Assembly: GCF_000011645.1 (NCBI RefSeq)
Contig: NC_006270.3
Location: 3,122,501-3,186,500, forward strand
Length of the DNA stretch: 64,000 nucleotides
Direction of reading: 5' to 3'
From: Bacillus licheniformis DSM 13 = ATCC 14580
Lineage (GTDB): Bacteria > Bacillota > Bacilli > Bacillales > Bacillaceae
Positions 23,899-32,927 of the stretch are shown here, piece by piece. A program made the position numbers and the translations under genes. The notes beneath the pieces are model-generated. The model ran no database searches. It was not told where the DNA came from and saw nothing but the letters and a program-made list of their open reading frames with translations. How positions within the stretch are numbered: the stretch's first letter is position 1; each line of letters begins with the position of its first letter.

Positions 23899-24222
23899 CT
23901 ATTTCTGAATCTTGTAGAGTTTTTGGAGCTCTTTATCTGTTTCATACATTTTCTCCATCGCATAACTGACAATGTGGGAAGCTATACAGTAATTATCAAA
24001 CAGCTCCATCGTCTTTCCGAGAATATCCGCGTAGCTTTCAATCGCTTTTGATGCTTGTCCGGCTTTATAAAAATCGGATTCTGAGAGGTTTTTGATTTCC
24101 TTCTGAACCCCTTCTGTATAAATATCGCAGATGCTTTTCAGCTTATTGGAAATGGTGATCATTTCTTCAAACTCGAGATGGATGTTTGTACCGCCGCCTC
24201 CTGCTCCGCCTTCTGCATTCAT
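23899..24222 (-). CDS. Small helical protein of the type VII toxin operon
   Basis: A 107-aa protein with a Gly-rich N terminus and two long helices (about 16-50 and 55-105), the size and shape of a WXG100/EsxB-like partner, but with FYKAG where a WXG turn would be. Its ATG overlaps the stop of the preceding gene (ATGA), and the toxin follows 19 bases later. It is probably a co-secreted partner or targeting factor for the toxin. Confidence 0.7.
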   Translation of the reverse strand: MNAEGGAGGGGTNIHLEFEEMITISNKLKSICDIYTEGVQKEIKNLSESDFYKAGQASKAIESYADILGKTMELFDNYCIASHIVSYAMEKMYETDKELQKLYKIQK

Positions 24223-24926
24223 ATCATCGCCCTCCCTGCTCTGAAATTGATCTGCAGTGCATCATAGATCCGGTTGTTCATGATATAAAGGCTGATCCAT
24301 TCATATCGATCATTTAAAGGATCAACCGAGATGAAGTCTTCGCCTTTTGTAAAGTAAAGTGTTGTCGTCTGGAAGCCGGGGTCTGCCGGTTTTTGCTGTG
24401 AGGCTAGCTTGAACGTTTCCACAGCAAGAACTTCTTTTTCATCAAGATTCATTGCCCTGACTTCCGCTTTTTCAGCGGCGCTCATCGGTTTTGTCAAAAA
24501 GGCGCGGTCTTGATCGCGCGGCTCCCTTACTAAAAATGACACCTTTGAAATGAGCGATAAATAAACTTCGCGCTTTTCCACATAATCTAATGTGTACCCT
24601 TTGCCCGGGCTTATTTCAGTCAGGGCGATAACGCGCTCCTCGTCGTCCGGCAGAAATGCGCACATCACGTTATTAAAGCGCACGTATTCTCCGCTTTCTT
24701 GGTAATGTTGCAGCAGCTTAATCAGAAAAAAAGCGGTCTTGGTCAGCTTGCCTTCCTTTAAAAGAATGCCTTTTTCAATCAGGCTGTCCTTTGCTTTTAT
24801 TGCACAATCCGGCTCGACCAAGGCCAGCTGTTCGCGTTCCGGAAGACCGAATATGTAGGAAACTCCGGCTGCTCCTGCTAAAACATACAGTTCTGCCGCC
24901 GACAGCGTATCTGCTTTCACCTGCAT
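24219..24926 (-). CDS. DUF5081-like protein of the type VII operon
   Basis: A 235-aa cytosolic protein without signal or membrane segments, N terminus TLSAAELYVLAGAAG, a likely winged-helix part around KAKDSLIEKGILL, and a beta-rich C-terminal half. I associate this architecture with the DUF5081 family found in Listeria and Bacillus ESX loci, with limited certainty. It may be a chaperone or adaptor, in the way EspG-like proteins act for ESX substrates; that is inference. GGAGAATGAC precedes the ATG. Confidence 0.7.
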   Translation of the reverse strand: MQVKADTLSAAELYVLAGAAGVSYIFGLPEREQLALVEPDCAIKAKDSLIEKGILLKEGKLTKTAFFLIKLLQHYQESGEYVRFNNVMCAFLPDDEERVIALTEISPGKGYTLDYVEKREVYLSLISKVSFLVREPRDQDRAFLTKPMSAAEKAEVRAMNLDEKEVLAVETFKLASQQKPADPGFQTTTLYFTKGEDFISVDPLNDRYEWISLYIMNNRIYDALQINFRAGRAMI

Positions 24927-24943
24927 GTCATTCTCCTTCCCTG

Positions 24944-25294
24944 TTATAAGTTTTTGATTTCCTGCACTTCACTGAGCTGCGAAAAACCGTCGATGTGTTT
25001 TTCCAGCGCATCTAATGCAGCGGTATGCTCTTTCAAGGCGTCTTTCATATCGGCATTCAATTCAATAATCAGCTCAAGGTAGCTTAAAAATGCGTCGCGG
25101 GTTTTCCCGCTCCATTTGCCGCTTTCGACGTACGCTTTCAATTCCTTTGCTTTTTTGAGCGAATCGCCGACATGTTTTTCGATCGCTTTCGCATGGGAAT
25201 GCGCTTTTATTGTTCCATTGTGTGAAATTTTCACAGTCTCTCCGCTTACTTTCGGATTCGCCGCTTGATAGTTGTAGTATCCATATCCGTCCAT
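24944..25294 (-). CDS. WXG100-like protein
   Basis: A 116-aa protein: a Tyr-rich N terminus, then a helix-turn-helix hairpin with the turn KWSGKTRDAFLSYL (WSG = W-x-G motif) and a second long amphipathic helix. This is the ESAT-6/WXG100 fold of small substrates and partners of type VII secretion. It resembles the YwqI-type position in Bacillus LXG operons. GGAGG lies 12 bases upstream of the ATG. Confidence 0.75.
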   Translation of the reverse strand: MDGYGYYNYQAANPKVSGETVKISHNGTIKAHSHAKAIEKHVGDSLKKAKELKAYVESGKWSGKTRDAFLSYLELIIELNADMKDALKEHTAALDALEKHIDGFSQLSEVQEIKNL

Positions 25295-25312
25295 GACTCG
25301 GCTGTTCCTCCT

Positions 25313-25672
25313 CTACGCCTTTTTCTCTTCAGCTTCAGCTTTTGCTTTATAATACTCCCACTTGCTTTTCGCCTTCGTCTTGGCGCTTTGGATGTCATCG
25401 ACCATATCTTTAAAATGCTTGACCAATTCCTTCAGCTTGGCATCCTTTTCATGGCGGGTATCCTCAAATTCGTGTGAAGGGATTTTCAAGTCCGGGAGAT
25501 TGCTGTGGTAAGCCTTCAAACTTGCATCAATTTCTGCTAATTTCGTCTTGACATCGCTTTCTTTATCAGATAAATAGTCGTATAAATTTTTATACTCATC
25601 GCGTTTTCGTTCATTTTCCGTGTAGGATATGTGTAAAAAGTTGCCTACTGAATCCCAAAAACCTTCGCTCAA
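25313..25672 (-). CDS. Coiled-coil small protein, first gene of the toxin operon
   Basis: A 119-aa charged, almost entirely helical protein (about residues 17-60 and 70-119), similar in size and layout to YwqH/DUF5082-type proteins that open LXG toxin operons. TTG start, with AAAGGGG 8 bases upstream. A promoter could not be placed convincingly. Confidence 0.65.
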   Translation of the reverse strand: MSEGFWDSVGNFLHISYTENERKRDEYKNLYDYLSDKESDVKTKLAEIDASLKAYHSNLPDLKIPSHEFEDTRHEKDAKLKELVKHFKDMVDDIQSAKTKAKSKWEYYKAKAEAEEKKA

Positions 25673-25965
25673 AGCAGCTTCCCCTTTCGTTTATCCTAGT
25701 CAATAAAAACTATTTTCCTCTAGTGGATGATATTGTAATAGGTTTATCTTACAGGATGGTCCCAGACGAATGAATAGGTTAAAAGAATTGTTTTCCGCGG
25801 CACAAAAATAAAATTACCAGTCGATAAGGATCTTTTATAAGCAAAAAGACCCAGTCTGATTTTCCTTGTTTTCCGGCCGATCATTTCCTGAGAAATATTT
25901 TCTTTTGAAGAACATTCCATTATAATGAACTTGGTTGGATTTTACATCGCGAAAGGAGAAGCGCC
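25673..25965. other. Divergent intergenic region, toxin operon / zinc-ribbon gene
   Basis: About 290 bases, AT-rich. TATAAT at 25920-25925 on the plus strand may be the -10 of the zinc-ribbon gene, without a good -35. On the minus strand I saw no clear promoter for the toxin operon. No further gene or RNA was recognised. Confidence 0.4.
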
Positions 25966-26175
25966 ATGCGTGAACATAAAGGATGTATCAAGTGCGGAAG
26001 CACAGATGCGGGGCAAAAAGAAATCGCGACGACCGGCACCGGCCTGTCAAAATTGTTCGATGTGCAGCATAACCGTTTTCTCGTCGTTTATTGCAAAAAC
26101 TGCGGGTATTCAGAGCTGTACAATAAACAATCTTCAACCGCCGGAAACATTCTCGACCTGTTCTTTGGAGGATGA
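25966..26175 (+). CDS. Zinc-ribbon protein (DUF2082-like)
   Basis: A 69-aa protein with two CxxC knuckles, GCIKCGS near the N terminus and YCKNCGY in the middle, a zinc-ribbon arrangement seen in DUF2082 nucleic-acid-binding-type proteins. It ends in a hydrophobic ILDLFFGG. AAAGGAGAAG precedes the ATG. It is followed by a small membrane protein gene 22 bases later, probably one transcript. Function unknown. Confidence 0.8.
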   Translation: MREHKGCIKCGSTDAGQKEIATTGTGLSKLFDVQHNRFLVVYCKNCGYSELYNKQSSTAGNILDLFFGG

Positions 26176-26197
26176 CGGCTCGAAAGGAGAAACGGTT

Positions 26198-26371
26198 ATG
26201 GGGGAAAAATACGGTTCATTGATTGCCATATTTATTTTGGCATTATGTGTGCACTCCAACATTGTCGTAGAACATGCGCTCTTACAGACAATCATAAAGG
26301 CAGTTTCACTTTTTGTGATGATCGCTTCGGCGCTTGCAGCATTTGTCAAAGGCATCAGACAACCGTCATAA
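26198..26371 (+). CDS. Small membrane protein
   Basis: A 57-aa protein with two hydrophobic segments (SLIAIFILALCVH; SLFVMIASALAAFVKGI). AAAGGAGAAAC precedes the ATG at 26198. Longer in-frame readings overlap the zinc-ribbon gene and lack ribosome sites. The family is not recognised; short proteins of this kind with MIASALAAFVKGIR ends are frequent in Bacillus. Confidence 0.65.
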   Translation: MGEKYGSLIAIFILALCVHSNIVVEHALLQTIIKAVSLFVMIASALAAFVKGIRQPS

Positions 26372-26391
26372 TGGCGGGGAGGGGGCTTTAG

Positions 26392-27873
26392 TCATTCCCC
26401 CGCTCCCCGTGATTTGACTAAATCGAGGATCCATTCTTTTATATCGACAAGACGATTGTATGCCGGCATTGTATCGGTTCCGGTGATGATCATGGAGACG
26501 AGGGTGTCCTGCTTATGCAGTGCACCGTGGCTGGCTCCTCCGACGTGCGTCGGCGACCCTTCGCCGATAAATTCGTATCCGGGCTTTGCATTGGCGATCA
26601 AATAATCGCCTTCATGAGAAAAAAATGAAGCGTACAGTCTGGCCAGCGCATCAGGAAATTTTCCGTATGTCAGGCTGTTCTGCTCAACCGTCAAATCGAG
26701 AATATGTAAATCCCCTTCCAGCGTCCACGTTTGTCCAAATTCGTCCGTGCATTTGCCTCCCGGCCGAAATGTGAGCTTCCCGTGCTGCTCCCCCGAAACG
26801 GCCTCAATTGAATCCGCTTCATTTTTCCAGCAGATGATGTCGATCCGTTCGTCCTTTTGCAGAATGTCCGCTATCCTCTTGAGCGGAAGCTTCGCTTTAT
26901 CGAGCGAATAGATGAACGCCATTCTTTCGTTAACTGCAAGAACGATGTCGTCATCGGCCGTCACACCTTTCTTTAATTTCACAATGCGAAAGGCGTCCAA
27001 AAGGCTTCTCAAATCAATCAATGCTTCTTTTTTATTGCCGCTGATCCAGGCCTGTCCGTTGTCCCCCATCACGATCCAAATGTGATCCTTTAAAGCGGCT
27101 TCCCATGACGAAAAACTGTCTAAAATCCTTTGAACATGCCGGTCGGCTTTCGCCACCCCCGCTGCGTCGTTCCTCCCGTGTTTATGCACGTGCTGGTCGA
27201 GATCGGGAAAATAGACGAGCGCAAGAGGCGGTACTTTGTTTGTTTGAATCAGATAGACCAATTCATTGGTTGAAAATCGGTCGTTAAAACCGAATTTTTT
27301 GAAAAGCGAGCGGTTGGCCGGATTCACTTTGGAAAAACCGCCGTACGAAAACAGCTGGGATGCGTTGATTTTGACTGACCGGTTTAATCCGGAAATCATT
27401 GAAAAAAGAAAGGGAATCTGCAAATAGCCGTCCCGGCTCCCCCTGTGCAAGAGCGCATTGATCGAGCACGTTTCGATTCCTTTTTCGTCAAGCTCTTCGT
27501 GAAGCGTCTTCACCTGTTGGCTTAAATGAACCTGATTCAGATTGTAAAAGACGTCTCTGGAGGATTGTTTGATGCCTAATTTCAGAAGCTCTCGAATGTG
27601 GCTGCCATAATTGATAATCCGTTTTTCCTTCGCGTTGTACCACACAAGGCCAGGCACTTTGTGCTGGTCGCTGTACACCCCTGTAAGCAATGTGCTGTCG
27701 ACATTGACAGACATCGTCGGAAAAGGGCTGATCATATCAGGCACATAACGCCCGTTTTCCAGTAAATATTGCAGTCCAGGAGCCTGTCCGTTTTTCACGG
27801 CTTCTTTGAGCGGTTCATCCATTAATGAATCGATCAGCAACATGACGACTGATTTCTTGCTGCTCTCAGACAT
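26392..27873 (-). CDS. Alkaline-phosphatase-superfamily phosphodiesterase / nucleotide pyrophosphatase-like
   Basis: A 493-aa protein of the type I phosphodiesterase (PF01663-like) family. VVMLLIDSLMD holds the first metal Asp, SPFPTMSVNVDSTLLTG the nucleophile Thr/Ser, FPDLDQHVHKHG the Asp-His pair, IVMGDNGQ and VGGASHGAL the remaining metal ligands. No signal peptide, so it is cytosolic. It is translated 16 bases after the glycosyltransferase stop with GGAGG, an operon; a role in envelope lipid or polymer turnover is inferred. The start at 27873 is chosen on the ribosome site. Confidence 0.85.
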   Translation of the reverse strand: MSESSKKSVVMLLIDSLMDEPLKEAVKNGQAPGLQYLLENGRYVPDMISPFPTMSVNVDSTLLTGVYSDQHKVPGLVWYNAKEKRIINYGSHIRELLKLGIKQSSRDVFYNLNQVHLSQQVKTLHEELDEKGIETCSINALLHRGSRDGYLQIPFLFSMISGLNRSVKINASQLFSYGGFSKVNPANRSLFKKFGFNDRFSTNELVYLIQTNKVPPLALVYFPDLDQHVHKHGRNDAAGVAKADRHVQRILDSFSSWEAALKDHIWIVMGDNGQAWISGNKKEALIDLRSLLDAFRIVKLKKGVTADDDIVLAVNERMAFIYSLDKAKLPLKRIADILQKDERIDIICWKNEADSIEAVSGEQHGKLTFRPGGKCTDEFGQTWTLEGDLHILDLTVEQNSLTYGKFPDALARLYASFFSHEGDYLIANAKPGYEFIGEGSPTHVGGASHGALHKQDTLVSMIITGTDTMPAYNRLVDIKEWILDLVKSRGAGE

Positions 27874-27889
27874 CGTTCTTCCTCCTCCC

Positions 27890-29023
27890 TTATACGTGAG
27901 CATTCCCTAAACCGCTCCGGTTATGAATGATCCCGTCTAAAATATCGCTGAAATCACGGTCCGATTTTTCGCGCAAATATTGATCGACGCTCATTTGATA
28001 GCGCCTGATGTCTTCATCCGAACGGAAAAAGGAAAGCAGCTGCTGTTCAATCGGCTGCTGTTTTTGCTGATTCAGTTCGATGACAAGGTTTTTCTTTTTC
28101 AGAATATCGAGATTCATCTCTTCCTGTCCGGGCAGCGCATGATAGATGAAAACAGGGAGCTGTTTTTCAATGCACTCGCTGATCGTGACGCCGCCGGGCT
28201 TCGTAATAATGCCCGACGCCTCCGCGTATAAGCGGTTCATTTCAGTCTTGCTTTCGATATAAGGCAGCGCTTTAATATATGGATTGTTTAAATCACGAAC
28301 ATACCGGTAGAGCTTTCGGTTTTTTCCGCATAGTATTTGGTATGCGACATTCCCGTTCGGCGACAGTTCCCGCACGAGTTTAAAAATGCCGCCCACCCCC
28401 ATGCTTCCGCCGGTTATGAGGATGTTGCAAAACGCTTTTTTGTCCCCGTCCTGCTCAGGCTTTCTCTCCGTTTTATAGGAACGGTGCACAGGTATTCCGG
28501 TCAGAAAAATTTTCTCTTCATCAACGCCTTCTGCGATCAGCTGGTCTTTGATGTCTTTGATCGGCGCGAAATGATAATCAATCTTCTCTCTTCCCCAGAT
28601 TCGGTTGACGAAAAAATCGGTATATACATTGGCCACTTTCATGTCGGGAAATTGGCCTTTTAAGCGGTTCAGCAAATAGGAGGGCAATGCATGCGTACAG
28701 AACACGATATCAGGCTTTTTTTCTGCAATAATCTGCTGCATGCCTTTCAAAAAGATCAGCTCATACAAGAGGTGGCGCTTTGCCGTTTCATGGCGCCCGC
28801 ACGCCAGGAGATGATAGACCGAGCTGTAGACTTTCGGAAAATACTGAATCCATGACAAATATGCCGCAGAGGAGGCCTTTTCCAGCCGCCGATAAGCATG
28901 TGAAAAAATGTCGATTTTTTCACAGTGATGGGATTTGAGGAGCAGTTCTGTCTGCAGCGAATCGGCAACGTGATGATGACCGGTGGAAATGCTTAAAAAA
29001 GGGAAAATCAGAATCTTTGTCAT
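27890..29023 (-). CDS. UgtP/MGDG-synthase-like glycosyltransferase
   Basis: A 377-aa GT28-type glycosyltransferase. The N-terminal LSISTGHHHVADSL corresponds to the GxGH acceptor loop of diacylglycerol glucosyltransferases, and KPGGVTISECIEKQLPVF is the UDP-sugar donor site. Its relatives glycosylate diacylglycerol; the YkoN position beside ykoP/ykoQ suggests equivalence to B. subtilis YkoN, with moderate certainty. The start at 29023 is preferred over the ATG 6 bases upstream because TGGAGG then has 6-base spacing. First gene of a two-gene operon with the phosphodiesterase. Confidence 0.8.
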   Translation of the reverse strand: MTKILIFPFLSISTGHHHVADSLQTELLLKSHHCEKIDIFSHAYRRLEKASSAAYLSWIQYFPKVYSSVYHLLACGRHETAKRHLLYELIFLKGMQQIIAEKKPDIVFCTHALPSYLLNRLKGQFPDMKVANVYTDFFVNRIWGREKIDYHFAPIKDIKDQLIAEGVDEEKIFLTGIPVHRSYKTERKPEQDGDKKAFCNILITGGSMGVGGIFKLVRELSPNGNVAYQILCGKNRKLYRYVRDLNNPYIKALPYIESKTEMNRLYAEASGIITKPGGVTISECIEKQLPVFIYHALPGQEEMNLDILKKKNLVIELNQQKQQPIEQQLLSFFRSDEDIRRYQMSVDQYLREKSDRDFSDILDGIIHNRSGLGNAHV

Positions 29024-29122
29024 CTCCATCCTCCATTTCAGAAGAAAAATGTTTTCCATTTATATTTTTCAAATATCCAGCCAAAATATAAGTGTATTTT
29101 TTCAGGAAAGGAAAGTGACGAC

Positions 29123-29671
29123 TTGAGAAACTGTTTTTTGTCAATTTGGAGTGTAATTGACCCGTTTTATTATTTTTTTTCAAGACTGACACTCATTGAC
29201 CAAACGAAAACGAGCATTTTTCGCGTCCGTCTAACAAAGTACAAAGGGATCGATGTGGTGTTAAGCGATGGGACGGTTATTAAGAAAAACGATGTTCTGA
29301 TCAAAATTCATCTGCACAATATTAAGCTGATCAAGGAGCTTCAAAATATTGAGAGCGCTGTCGGAAGAGGCATTCTCATTTATCAAAAAGCGTATTTTTC
29401 AATGCCGATCTTGGCCGAATATATCAAAAATCATCACCGGTCAGACCAAATTAAAGGCATCATCGGCATCACTACGCTGCATAAAGGAGTTGAGAGGCTC
29501 GGTTTTGAAGCGGTTGAGCCTGCGAACCAGTTTTACAGAGTGTTCAAGAAGCTGACGCAGATTCCGATCTTATATTTAACAACAAAGCAATTTTCTCTTC
29601 GCAAAATCCCCCCTTCCCAATATTTGTTTATTTCGAAAGAAAAATTGTTCAAGTCCTATCTGCAGAAATAA
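29123..29671 (+). CDS. ykoP: YkoP-like protein
   Basis: A 182-aa protein with an N-terminal hydrophobic segment (SIWSVIDPFYYFFSRL) and a basic, mostly cytosolic remainder including FRVRLTKYKG, KIHLHNIKLI and IKGIIGITTLHKGVERLGFE. It matches my memory of B. subtilis YkoP, a polysaccharide-deacetylase-associated or unknown protein. TTG start with AAAGGAAAGTG upstream. It is divergent from the glycosyltransferase and convergent with the ykoQ-type phosphoesterase. Confidence 0.7.
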   Translation: MRNCFLSIWSVIDPFYYFFSRLTLIDQTKTSIFRVRLTKYKGIDVVLSDGTVIKKNDVLIKIHLHNIKLIKELQNIESAVGRGILIYQKAYFSMPILAEYIKNHHRSDQIKGIIGITTLHKGVERLGFEAVEPANQFYRVFKKLTQIPILYLTTKQFSLRKIPPSQYLFISKEKLFKSYLQK

Positions 29672-29674
29672 ATA

Positions 29675-29717
29675 AAAAAGAGACTGATGCAAAAAAATGC
29701 AACAGCCTCTTCTTTTT
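29675..29717. terminator. Terminator between ykoP and ykoQ
   Basis: AAAAAGAGACTG (29675-29686) and CAGCCTCTTCTTTTT (29703-29717) pair imperfectly around a large loop with its own GCA/TGC hairpin. It overlaps the ykoQ stop. Confidence 0.65.
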
Positions 29718-30531
29718 ATGAAATGTGATGGAACGTCATTTCCGGACGGCTTCCGATTCGGATGTTCGCCCCAGTCTGACCCAATCCCTCGCTGATATAA
29801 AACGGTTTGTCATGATGGTAGTGAAGACCTTTTATCATATTCATTCGCACAAGCTTTCCCATCTTCACGAGATGATAAGGCTTCGGCCAATGAATCTGAC
29901 CGCCGTGAAAATGTCCTGAAAGAAGATAGTCAAAGTGAAATTCCTGCATATCAAGCACAACGTTCGGATCATGCGTCAATACAAGGTTGTAGCCCTCTTT
30001 AAGCCCTTTATATGAACCGGCAATATCGCTTCGCTTCGTGCTGTAATCATCAATCCCGATAATGTTGAGTGTCTCGCCTTCCACTTCAATGGAGACATGC
30101 TGGTTCTGTAGGGTGATGCATCCGTTATCTTCCAGTACACGTTTCAGCTTCCGAAAGTGTTCGTCTTTCAATAGGTAGTCATGGTTGCCGAATACAGCGT
30201 ACATCCCGTATGCCGGCTTCAGTTTTTTCAAAGCTTTTAAGTAGTTTGCAAGCTTTGGAATATTTCTCTTCCTATCAAGAAAATCTCCTGTTAAAGCAAT
30301 GAGATCCACTCGTTTTTTATTGGCAAGTTCAAGAATCCGTTCAGGTGAAATCGAAATGTTTTCTAAATGAAGATCGGACAGATGAAGAATGTTCAGCTTT
30401 TTCTTTAAAGCGGGAGCCTGCACGCGCTCGACCGAAATCGTGTTGACTTTCACATCTTTTGTATTGTGGTTCGCTTTATATAAAAAAGGCATGAGGCCTA
30501 AGATAATCAATAAACATGCGATAATAAACAT
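29716..30531 (-). CDS. ykoQ: Metallophosphoesterase (YkoQ-like)
   Basis: A 271-aa calcineurin-like phosphoesterase with an N-terminal membrane anchor (about 1-20). Metal motifs are in order: LHLSDLHLE, LTGDFLDR, VFGNHDY, LTHDP and SGHFHGGQIHWP. Relatives cleave UDP-sugars or lipid phosphates at the membrane. Its linkage to ykoP and a glycosyltransferase repeats the B. subtilis yko cluster. GGAGGAGA precedes the ATG. Confidence 0.85.
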   Translation of the reverse strand: MFIIACLLIILGLMPFLYKANHNTKDVKVNTISVERVQAPALKKKLNILHLSDLHLENISISPERILELANKKRVDLIALTGDFLDRKRNIPKLANYLKALKKLKPAYGMYAVFGNHDYLLKDEHFRKLKRVLEDNGCITLQNQHVSIEVEGETLNIIGIDDYSTKRSDIAGSYKGLKEGYNLVLTHDPNVVLDMQEFHFDYLLSGHFHGGQIHWPKPYHLVKMGKLVRMNMIKGLHYHHDKPFYISEGLGQTGANIRIGSRPEMTFHHIS

Positions 30532-30621
30532 TTCAATATCTCCTCCCTCTTACTAGTATAGTAAGTTGGCAGGCGGTTTTACAGTGGGAAATAATAGAAT
30601 ATCATTCTTTTTACCCATAAC

Positions 30622-30649
30622 AAAACCGATTTCCAGCCGGAAATCGGTT
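30622..30649 (-). terminator. Terminator of uppP
   Basis: AACCGATTTCC (30624-30634) / GGAAATCGGTT (30639-30649), 4-base loop, immediately downstream of uppP on the minus strand. Confidence 0.75.
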
Positions 30650-30662
30650 CGCATTTTCACTC

Positions 30663-31493
30663 TTACAGAAACAAAATGAACAGAAGCAGCCCTAAAACGA
30701 TTCGATAGATGGCAAACGGAACCAGCTTGATCTTGTTGATCAGCCGGAGGAAAAAACGGACGACAAAAAGAGCGACAATAAAAGCGCTGATAAACCCTGC
30801 GATAAAGAAAGGCAACAGGTCTGCACTCAAATATGCCCAGTTTTTGATTAAAGAGAGCAGGCTTGCACCCATCATGATCGGAATCGCCATGATGAAGGTG
30901 AAATCAGCGGCCGCTCTGTGGCTCAAGCCGAGAATAACCCCGCCTGAAATCGTCGAACCCGAGCGCGAGAAGCCCGGCCAAAGCGCCAGACATTGAAACA
31001 GCCCCATGCCAAGCGCCTGCTTATACGTCATCCTATCAACCGAATCTGTCGTATCCTTGCGCCGATTGATCCAGTCGGCTGCGAGCATCAGCACCGCACC
31101 GGCGATGAGACCGACCGCAACGGTGCGGACGGAAAACAAGTATTGATCAATATAGTCTTCAAATAAAAATCCAAGCACAGCGGCGGGAACAAGGCCTACA
31201 GCGATTTGGGCGATGGAAAGGCGGTTTCCCGATTTCTGCTCTTCCGTAATGTTTTTCTTCATGCCTAAAAGATTGAGAATCCGGTCTTTAAATACGAAGG
31301 CGACGGCAAGGATGGAGCCGAGCTGAATCACGACTTTAAAGGTATTCGCCGCCTCCGGCGTAAGCAGTTCTTTCGATTTCAGCCAGACATCGTCAACAAT
31401 AATCATATGCCCTGTTGACGATACAGGGGCATATTCGGTTAATCCTTCAACAATTCCAAGTATGATAGCGACAATAATATCCCAAATGTTCAT
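30663..31493 (-). CDS. uppP: Undecaprenyl-diphosphatase UppP (BacA/YubB)
   Basis: A 276-aa membrane enzyme recycling the undecaprenyl carrier lipid for cell-wall synthesis and giving bacitracin tolerance. The family signatures are GLTEYAPVSSTGHMIIV (catalytic Glu and Ser) and WPGFSRSGSTISGG (PGxSRSG). About eight membrane segments. AAAGGAATGAC precedes the ATG. Same locus as B. subtilis yubB. Confidence 0.96.
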   Translation of the reverse strand: MNIWDIIVAIILGIVEGLTEYAPVSSTGHMIIVDDVWLKSKELLTPEAANTFKVVIQLGSILAVAFVFKDRILNLLGMKKNITEEQKSGNRLSIAQIAVGLVPAAVLGFLFEDYIDQYLFSVRTVAVGLIAGAVLMLAADWINRRKDTTDSVDRMTYKQALGMGLFQCLALWPGFSRSGSTISGGVILGLSHRAAADFTFIMAIPIMMGASLLSLIKNWAYLSADLLPFFIAGFISAFIVALFVVRFFLRLINKIKLVPFAIYRIVLGLLLFILFL

Positions 31494-31570
31494 ATGTCAT
31501 TCCTTTCGCTTCCTTAAAACTTGTCCTCTAATAAACTATTTATATTAAAAGCCGATTATGCAAGCGGGAT

Positions 31571-32716
31571 TCAGACTTCTTCGTTTTTTTCGTAAAGGTG
31601 TGAACGCTGTTTAAACCATTCAAATAAATGCGTGACAACCACTTTGATGACCGCGTATCCGGGGATGGCGAGAATGACGCCGATCACGCCGAACAGCTTG
31701 GCTGCCGTCAGCAGCACAAAGATGATTGTTACCGGATGGATGTGCAGGTTTTTTCCCATAATCTGCGGCGAAATAAATTTTCCTTCAAACAGCTGCACCA
31801 CAGTCCAAACGATGATCAGCTTCACAAGCATAAACGGAGAAGTGACCAAAGCGATGATGATTGCCGGCGTAATCGCAATCGTCGGTCCGAGATACGGAAC
31901 GATGCTCGTACACGCCGCCACAAGGGCCAAAAGAGAAGCATAATCAAGACCGATGATCATATATCCGATAAACAACAGGCAGCCGATACAGAAGCTGACG
32001 ATGATCTGCCCCCTGATATACGAACTCAGCCGGTGATTCATCTCGGACATCATCACATACGTCTGCTCCCGCAGGCGGACCGGTATGAGTTTTAGAATAA
32101 ACAGCGGCAGTTTTTTGCCGTCTTTCAACAAGTAAAACAGGATAAACGGCACGGTCACAATCGAAATCACGACCTCTGTCACGGCGCCTATGAACGTTCC
32201 CACACCGGTAAACGTACTGTTTAAAATGGTGGTAGCCTGATCGGATAATTTGCTTGCCAAATCGGTCAGATTGATGTTCATCGTCTGCTGGACCTGATTA
32301 AAGAACTGGCTTCCGATCAGCTGTTTAATTTGGTCTTCCACAATGTGGACATACCTTGGGAAGTTATCGACAAGGCTTGTGATCTGTTCCCTTAACAGCG
32401 GGATAACAGAGACGATCGAAATCGTGATCAGACCGATGATCACAATGTAGAGAAGAAGAATCGAATAAATTCTTTTCACGTTTTTCCACTCTAGAAAATC
32501 AACGATCGGATTTAACAAATAATAAACGACACCTGTCAGCACGACAGGCAGAGCGATGGTTTCCACAAGAACGATGAAAGGCGTGAAAATAAACGATGCT
32601 TTTGTAAATACAAGGATGTTCAGTCCGATCAAAAGCAGAATAAGCAGAAACAGGACGAATTTATTGTCTAAAAAAAACTTTTTAAACCTGCCGCCCCACA
32701 TATGCAAAGAGTCCAT
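31571..32716 (-). CDS. yubA: AI-2E/PerM-family membrane protein (YubA)
   Basis: A 381-aa protein with eight membrane segments and a soluble loop (about 95-165) after the third, the PerM/AI-2E exporter layout. The C-terminal block CTSIVPYLGPTIAITPAIIIA is characteristic. Members export autoinducer-2 or act as Na+/H+ antiporters; substrate here unknown. It shares strand and locus with uppP, as yubA-yubB do in B. subtilis. GGAGGATCGCC precedes the ATG. Confidence 0.88.
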   Translation of the reverse strand: MDSLHMWGGRFKKFFLDNKFVLFLLILLLIGLNILVFTKASFIFTPFIVLVETIALPVVLTGVVYYLLNPIVDFLEWKNVKRIYSILLLYIVIIGLITISIVSVIPLLREQITSLVDNFPRYVHIVEDQIKQLIGSQFFNQVQQTMNINLTDLASKLSDQATTILNSTFTGVGTFIGAVTEVVISIVTVPFILFYLLKDGKKLPLFILKLIPVRLREQTYVMMSEMNHRLSSYIRGQIIVSFCIGCLLFIGYMIIGLDYASLLALVAACTSIVPYLGPTIAITPAIIIALVTSPFMLVKLIIVWTVVQLFEGKFISPQIMGKNLHIHPVTIIFVLLTAAKLFGVIGVILAIPGYAVIKVVVTHLFEWFKQRSHLYEKNEEV

Positions 32717-32927
32717 GGCGATCCTCCATTAACGTTGGTTTTATAAATTAAATTGTACACTATTACTCCTCATACTAAAAATAAAACCATTGCTATTGGT
32801 CTTTTTTTCCGCTTGAAAACGTTTATTGTTATATAGATATACGCCGGCGTTTCCGTCTTTTTGTATTTCGCCGGCAAAAGAAAACACTGTATAATAAACA
32901 TATCCTACAGCGAAAGGGGAAAATAGC

